64,000 bases of DNA, taken from the NCBI GenBank assembly GCA_958295665.1, contig OY282560.1, positions 44,702,333 through 44,766,332 of the forward strand, written 5' to 3'. A program made the position numbers and the translations under genes. This document shows, in pieces, positions 58,755 to 64,000 of this stretch. Positions within the stretch are counted from its first letter, which is position 1. Each line of letters begins with the position of its first letter. The stretch is from Tipula vernalis (taxonomy: Eukaryota; Arthropoda; Insecta; Diptera; Tipulidae). The notes under the pieces were generated by a model that was given only the letters and a program-made list of their open reading frames with translations, was not told the DNA's origin and searched no databases.

Positions 58755-59100
58755 GAAACTAAACATCTACAAAGCGCTGATAAGGTCAGTTATCACTTTT
58801 AGTATATCGATCAAACAACTTGCTGTAACAGAACGTAAGAGTATTCTAATGATTCTCTGTACCATCAAAGAGGGCGCTATGCGATCTCGATGAAGTTGTC
58901 ATCATCGAAAATCGAACTACCAAACTGGTCTTGGAGTGGGTATCAATCGAAAGTAGAACCTTTTGAGAGATCGCCTACCGGATTGATCAACGACATTGAG
59001 AAGGACCGAAATACATTCGGTCACCGAGTTTGGTGTTCTCTTGTCGTGAATCCAATTACTTGCAGGAGCATCGTTGGGGCATTTATTTGGCAGCTTTAGT
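58755..59100 (+). pseudogene. LINE (non-LTR retrotransposon) pol C-terminal remnant
   Basis: Plus strand reads KLNIYKALIRSVITFSISIK, the end of a non-LTR RT (compare KxxLYKTLIRPVxxYG), and, in another frame from about 58974, LINDIEKDRNTFGHRVWCSL and TCRSIVGAF, matching the WLDDVEKDLxxLGxRxW...WRxIV pattern common at the end of insect LINE ORF2. At least one frameshift separates them. Confidence 0.6.
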
Positions 59101-59299
59101 ATAGGTTTGATATGGATGTGAGGTGAGAATAAAAAAATGGATCAACCAAGTACTCAAGAAATTCTCGGAAGAAATCCTAGGTTTATGTCAGTTAAAAAAT
59201 TGCTAAACTTTAACATAATGAACGAGTGCCGAAGAAACTTCAGAGCTTTATAAGAGTGATCTGAATTATTTAGAATAACTGTATCTTTATTTGTTTCAC

Positions 59300-60500
59300 T
59301 TTCTTTAGAATAGCAGCCCTAATCTAAATGGCACCACCGCTGGCGATTCTTCCTCAGAAAAATATTTGCCTTATCTGAAACCGACTGATGTCGAAATCAT
59401 CAAATCACTGTGCATCTTTTCGGCAGTAGCTCGTGCCGTCCTGCTGAATCGGCTCATGCAAATCATCCTGATTGGTGTTTCATTGGCCTCTTGAGCTTCC
59501 CTTAGTTCATCAACACTTGCTAGCTGTTACTAAGACGTTAGCTCGAACACATCCATGTCCATGAACAAGTTCTTGTCAAGTTGGTGTAACGGTGCTTTTT
59601 AAAGCATTGTTAAAACGATTGCTACATACATAGCTAACATCTCCTTCACGGCTCTCTCAGATCTTCATCCCGTATCCTTTCATCAGTTTGTATGTTAACT
59701 TCATTCAATAAAAATGATATACGGATCATGAAGTAATCCGCCGTCCCTCGCTCCTAATTCGAATTCGATTTTCAGGTTAATCATATTTGACCAAAACAGC
59801 GAATTCTTTCAGCACCCCACACTTTGCATTTCCAGCCTGGATTATCGTGAACTTGACAGGCAGCGATTCAATTCGATTTCCGGTTATGGCTTAAGTTGAA
59901 TATTAATGAGTCTTAACAGTGTAAGTGAAACTCTTCGTACTGATGTATTTGATTACAAAATCATGGGCACATAAGCGCATAGCGTTGCAGACGATCCCTT
60001 TCTTCGATCAAAAAACTACAGGATGGTAATCGGCACGAAGCTCGAACTTCCGGCCATTTAGATGTAACGATACAACTTTTAAGTGCCAACATCAACGTAA
60101 GGATTTCTTGCTGGTTCGGTGCATACTTCTTTTTGGCCTTGCTAAATTCAGAACTTCCTTAAGTTTAATGAACAATTCCTCGCAAGCAGCTGACCATTCG
60201 TATTTGAGGTTATCCCACAAGAATTTGTTCAAGGATCCTAAAACTTGCCTTACCAACCGGCTCCCAGAAAAGCATAATCTTAGCGTCGCTCAATTAGCTG
60301 ACCGCCATTTGACCGAAAGAACATTTTGGCCGCTTGCGAGTGAACCGGTAGTCCTGAATGACGATCGAGGACACAGAATAACTTCTGTCGATGGTCCTAC
60401 TCGTTCCTCCTATAGCCAACCACAATGATATCGCAGAGGTATGCTTCAATTGAGCGAATTTCCCCTAACATCGTGTTCATCAGCTTTTGCGAATTGTTGT
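59300..60500 (-). pseudogene. Strongly decayed Ty3/gypsy pol remnant
   Basis: Minus strand near 60350-60480 reads MLGEIRSIEAYLCDIIVVGY, which fits the RT active-site region (YxDDIIVxG with Asp to Cys), followed by LFCVLDRHSGLPV (compare LxxVLxRLxxxGLxV). Further down, LASVDELREAQEAN near 59480-59520 resembles the linker after RNase H. Stops are frequent. The assignment rests on short motifs. Confidence 0.4.
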
Positions 60501-60691
60501 CTTCTCTCTGGGCTGCTAGCGATCAATTCGGAAAAGTCCGACGTGCGTATTGATCTTCTGTGTCTTTCTGTGAATTACCTGCAATTCTAACTTGTCTGAT
60601 GTCAAATGTTTTACGCATAAAGTTGACGCGAGCAGCACATGTGTTGTAGTTTTCTTCCTGGCTTTTTGTGCTTTTTAGGCGGTTGTTGATA

Positions 60692-60880
60692 CAGAAACTC
60701 GTTTCGCAAGATTCCCAAAAGATTTCCAACATTATTCTGCCGTGAAAGCCAACAGAGATTACATTGCAAGTTGCATGAAGAGCATATTTAATAGCAACCT
60801 GCAATATAATCTCTATTGGTTGTTTACACAGCAGAATAGTGTTGGTAAAACTTTTGGGAATCTTGCAAAGCGAGTTTCTG
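60692..60880. repeat. 189-bp imperfect palindrome
   Basis: Arms 60692-60775 and 60797-60880 are inverted copies over about 84 bp with a 21-bp loop, starting CAGAAACTCGTTTCGCAAG and ending with CTTGCAAAGCGAGTTTCTG. An RNA from either strand would make a long hairpin. It could be a small foldback element or a hairpin RNA source. The 123-codon minus frame across it is a by-product. Confidence 0.75.
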
Positions 60881-61032
60881 CAGCAACACAACAACCCAAC
60901 TTTCGACTTTTTCGTTCATAACACAACTCGAATCCTGAGTTTTCTTCTGTATTGTATTAATCATAATAAATGGGTATCGTTGTAATTCAGGTATCTGCTG
61001 ATTTATGAGAAGCCTGATGCTGCTGGTTACTC

Positions 61033-61690
61033 AATTGCATTATTATTATTATTATTATTATTGATTGAAGGGCCATGTGGGCGATAAGCCACCTCGCACT
61101 GCGACCTAAAAGATGTATTGTGCTGGACCCTACTTAATTATCCACCCAGTCAATATTCAGGCTCTTAATGAATCTAATAATACTACTGGCCGGTACAAGA
61201 TACATATTCTATGGGCTCATTGTTCTCCCTCCTAGATGTTGCAGTCATTGCTGGAAAATGGCTGAGCATTGGCACAGAACATGTTCCGCTGATTCCGCTT
61301 CCAGATCGCAGAAGCGGCATCCATCTGTTGTACTTAGGCCCATCTTCTTAAGGTGATACCTTAAGGGGACATGACCTGTGAGGAAGACAGTAAGCAAGAC
61401 ACTCCTTAACCCTGACAGACTAAGGTGATATAAATTTCTCCGCCTGTCGCAAACTTGGCATTCTGCGCCAGTAGGACGACTTTTGAACATCCTCCCAGCG
61501 TTTTACCGCTGCTCTAAGGTGTCCTCACGGGCGAGGCCATCAGCTGCCTCATTTCCTTCGATTCCAGTATGACCTGGCACCCACATAAATGTTACCTTAT
61601 TTGAGCCTGCCAGATGTTTAATAACCTTCAGACAATCCCATACCAGCCTTGACTCAACTGTACAAGACATAAGAGCCTTTAAGGCCGATT
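61033..61690 (-). pseudogene. I-clade-like LINE 3' end with RNase H
   Basis: Minus-strand coding from about 61690: RNase H end (VTFMWVPGHTGIEGNEAADG, LAREDTLE), then LTGHVPLRYHLKKMG and the zinc-binding CRFCDLEAESAEHVLCQC, finishing with SIIRFIKSLNIDW before a stop near 61137. About 80 bp further the copy ends in a (TAA)n run (plus-strand ATT repeats at 61033-61062). RNase H plus a TAA-repeat tail is characteristic of the I clade. The 5' part is truncated at about 61690. A one-base shift near 61490 joins the two frames. Confidence 0.8.
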
Positions 61691-63164
61691 GGCTGTGAAA
61701 ATTCGCAGGTTAAATAAATTATTACAATTTGTAAAAGTAAAACAAATAAAATCGCCAATTTAATAAATTTTGTTTATTCACAAATTATAAATCCTTTTTA
61801 TTTTTTATTAATCAAAAAAGAAATCTTAAAACTCTTGAAAACTCACGTTTCTATCGCTTTGTCGCTTGATTTTTTACCTTGAATCGCCTTTTATTCCTTT
61901 TGCTGTTGGTAAGTCGCTTGATCTCAGTTGTTGCTTCCTTGAAAGTCGCACGAAAAGAGAAATATTTTTTATTATTTTGCAGACTCATTCACAGTATTTG
62001 GGTTGCCCGTGGTAACCAAAATAACCACTAAATTAGGCGCGAGTGTAACCCAATTCAAATATCTGCTTTTTACCAAGTCGCGCGCATTCTGGTATTTAAT
62101 ACGAAAAGCTAACGCGTAAATCTGTCCTGTACATTTAGGCGTAGTTACAAATTTTATTTTTGATTTACAAAACGCTAAATATTTTTGCTTACTGTCAAAA
62201 GTCAGTAAACAAAACACAAATAATTGTTTATGAAAAAATCAATAAAAATTAGTGATGGTTATGTAATTAGCGTTCAAGATAAGTATTTGTTTTTGATATA
62301 ATAATAATAAAATAGTTTCATTATGTGATTCTATATAAAATTAAGTTTACTAAATATAATTAATTTTTGTGTTGTTTTATTTTTAGGTTAGCATCTTCAA
62401 CATAGTCCCCGCCGTTGACGAATTAATTTATATTTCGTCAACAATAATTAATCGAGCGGAAGTTTGCACACCTTGGTTATAGGCCGTTTAATGATGTTTG
62501 ATGTTGTTTTATAGGTCCCTGGTGGTACTCCGTGTCAGGAAGCCTATAATTTTTATTTGGTTAGGGCTAATCCAATGATCGGCCCTAAGCGGATGCTTGA
62601 AATATGCCCTACGACTGTAATGGCATACACTGAATATTTCCCGTCGGCTGAATGTTAATAAGGAAATCAAATACCGACGGCATTCGCTAATTATATAACA
62701 AACACTTAAACACTAAACATTTATTATTTGTTCTTTTATTTGTTTTTAATAATTAACATAAATTGTAGTAATTAGTTAATATACCATAGACTGTGCTACA
62801 CAGTTTCTTATATCATTCAAATATGGTATCTTTTTCAAATTAATTTTAATTATAACTACACTGAGCAAATTCGTTGTTGCTCGCAGGAATTTAGCCAAGT
62901 AACTAACTTTTTATATTTACCTTTTTTTCTAATTACAAAACCGGTTGTTTTGCGCCGCTAGTTTCGATTCTACAGTTTATTATTTTATTCACCACACCAT
63001 GGAAACGAGTATAATTTACATAATTTTGGGAATTAAATGTAGAGGTCACCCGGCATAAGGAAAGCGAAACGAGTTGCTTAGTTTGACGTTTCGAAGGTAT
63101 AAACATTTTATTGCATTTTGCCGACGGAAAAATAAAACTAATTGACTAAAGTAAATGTACTGCT
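61691..63164. other. AT-rich sequence; probable BEL 3' end or LTR at right side
   Basis: No supported gene. Immediately left of the BEL ORF (63164 to about 63050) the minus strand reads through a short spacer to CCTTATGCCGGGTGACC, a possible polypurine/LTR boundary of the BEL element. The partner LTR is outside the window, so the edges cannot be set. Confidence 0.4.
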
Positions 63165-64000
63165 TTATTGTAAGTTCGTTCCGTTGGCCGTTATCATATA
63201 ACGCCAACCAATCACCACAGTTTTGATGGTAACAACACGAACCATTCCACTATCATCTGGATGATTTTTGATAATTCTGCCCATCGCCCACTTGCACGAC
63301 GGTAAGTTGTCATCTTTGATCAAAACCAAATCGCCAATCTTGATATTGTCTTCACGCATTTTCCACTTTTTTCTCTGTTGCATGTTATTCAGGTAATCTT
63401 TGAAGAATCGTTTCCAAAAACTCTGGGCTCGCTGTTCGACTTGCTGCCATCTCGATAACCTGGATGTCGCTGAATCGCCTAAATCGCACTCAGGCACAGA
63501 TGCCAAAGACGAACCCATTAAAAAATGCCCCGGTGTAAGTGCTTCGAACGAATCGTCATCTTCCGATATTGGGCATAACGGACGGGAATTTAATACGGCT
63601 TCTATTTGGCATAACAAAGTTGACATTTCCTCGAATGTTAAATTTGTGTTTCCTGTCACTCGAACCAAGTGGGTTTTTACGGACTTCACCGCGGATTCCC
63701 ACAGGCCGCCAAAATGTGGAGCAGACGGAGGTATATGATGCCAATTTATATGATTATGAGCGCAATATTCTGAAATTATAGAATCATTAATTTGCAAATT
63801 ATGGAATTTATATACCTCTTTTAGATGTCCTTTAGCCCCAACGAAATTGGTGCCGTTGTCAGAGTAGATGTCGCTCGGTAAATTTCTTCTCGCTGTAAAT
63901 CGTTTTAGCGCTGTTATGAATGCCTCTGTAGTTAGCTCTGTGACTGCTTCTAGATGGAGCGCCTTTGTGACCATGCATACAAAGACAGCAATATAACCTT
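63165..64000 (-). CDS. BEL/Pao integrase and DUF5641 region, partial at window edge
   Basis: Open minus frame running off the right edge (GYIAVFVCMVTKALHLEAVT), so the first catalytic Asp lies outside. Visible: second Asp in SDIYSDNGTNFVGAKGHL, third acidic residue in GGLWESAVKSVKTHL, then LTFEEMSTLLCQIEAVLNSR, LTPGHFLMGSSL, the W-Q-x-V-x-x-x-x-QxFWKRF segment, and the DUF5641 barrel (IKIGDLVLIKDDNLPSCKWA; GRIIKNHPDDSGMVRVV). No lesion in 270 codons, so this copy is far better preserved than the BEL remnant at 7.5-19.9 kb. The usual RT and protease would lie to the right. Confidence 0.9.
   Translation of the reverse strand, partial: GYIAVFVCMVTKALHLEAVTELTTEAFITALKRFTARRNLPSDIYSDNGTNFVGAKGHLKEVYKFHNLQINDSIISEYCAHNHINWHHIPPSAPHFGGLWESAVKSVKTHLVRVTGNTNLTFEEMSTLLCQIEAVLNSRPLCPISEDDDSFEALTPGHFLMGSSLASVPECDLGDSATSRLSRWQQVEQRAQSFWKRFFKDYLNNMQQRKKWKMREDNIKIGDLVLIKDDNLPSCKWAMGRIIKNHPDDSGMVRVVTIKTVVIGWRYMITANGTNLQ

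Noticed and set aside
61972..62217. 81-codon minus ORF
   Set aside because: No domain or neighbouring coding signal; likely chance.

Overview
The window is AT-rich eukaryotic DNA with spliced genes. Insect families (a gustatory receptor, BEL/Pao, copia and Ty3/gypsy elements, mariner, Tigger) point to an insect. A nematoceran-type fly is my best guess, but the species cannot be fixed from the sequence alone.

Host genes lie in two clusters. At 5.4-7.0 kb are a two-exon gustatory receptor and a small two-exon gene of unknown function. At 21.4-38.5 kb is a compact block: an H15 (linker-histone fold) protein, a second copy of the unknown small gene, a V-ATPase assembly factor (TMEM199/Vma12), the BLOC-1 subunit Muted, and, read divergently from Muted, the large E3 ligase gene snama (RBBP6). 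I assembled snama as nine coding exons encoding 1794 residues. The stop codon of muted overlaps the start codon of tmem199 by one base (TAATG, minus strand), so the two proteins probably share one mRNA. The last snama intron is about 6.7 kb. It holds a nearly complete Tigger transposon and a GC-richer block that folds like an H/ACA snoRNA.

The rest is mostly mobile DNA. From 7.5 to 21 kb there is a nest: a decayed BEL/Pao copy is split by Ty3/gypsy element A (8718-19458, TSD AAGAG). Element A is itself split by a rearranged mariner (10061-10969) and by Ty3/gypsy element B (11216-16362, TSD TAGTC). One LTR of B is interrupted by a 1145-bp TIR element carrying an intron-containing piece of a cullin-2 gene. 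From 40.5 to 45.5 kb a composite repeat array is split by a 3.4-kb DNA transposon that encodes a DUF7869-like protein. Two further minus-strand Ty3/gypsy elements follow, C (46076-50674) and D (about 51332-55916). D has almost identical LTRs but a broken pol. The last 8 kb holds LINE and gypsy debris, a long hairpin, and a BEL/Pao integrase that runs off the right edge.

Functionally, muted, tmem199 and snama act in endolysosomal biogenesis, V-ATPase assembly and ubiquitin/mRNA 3'-end processing. The mobile elements look like independent insertions with no link to these roles. Calls rest on reading translations and repeats by eye; no database search was run.
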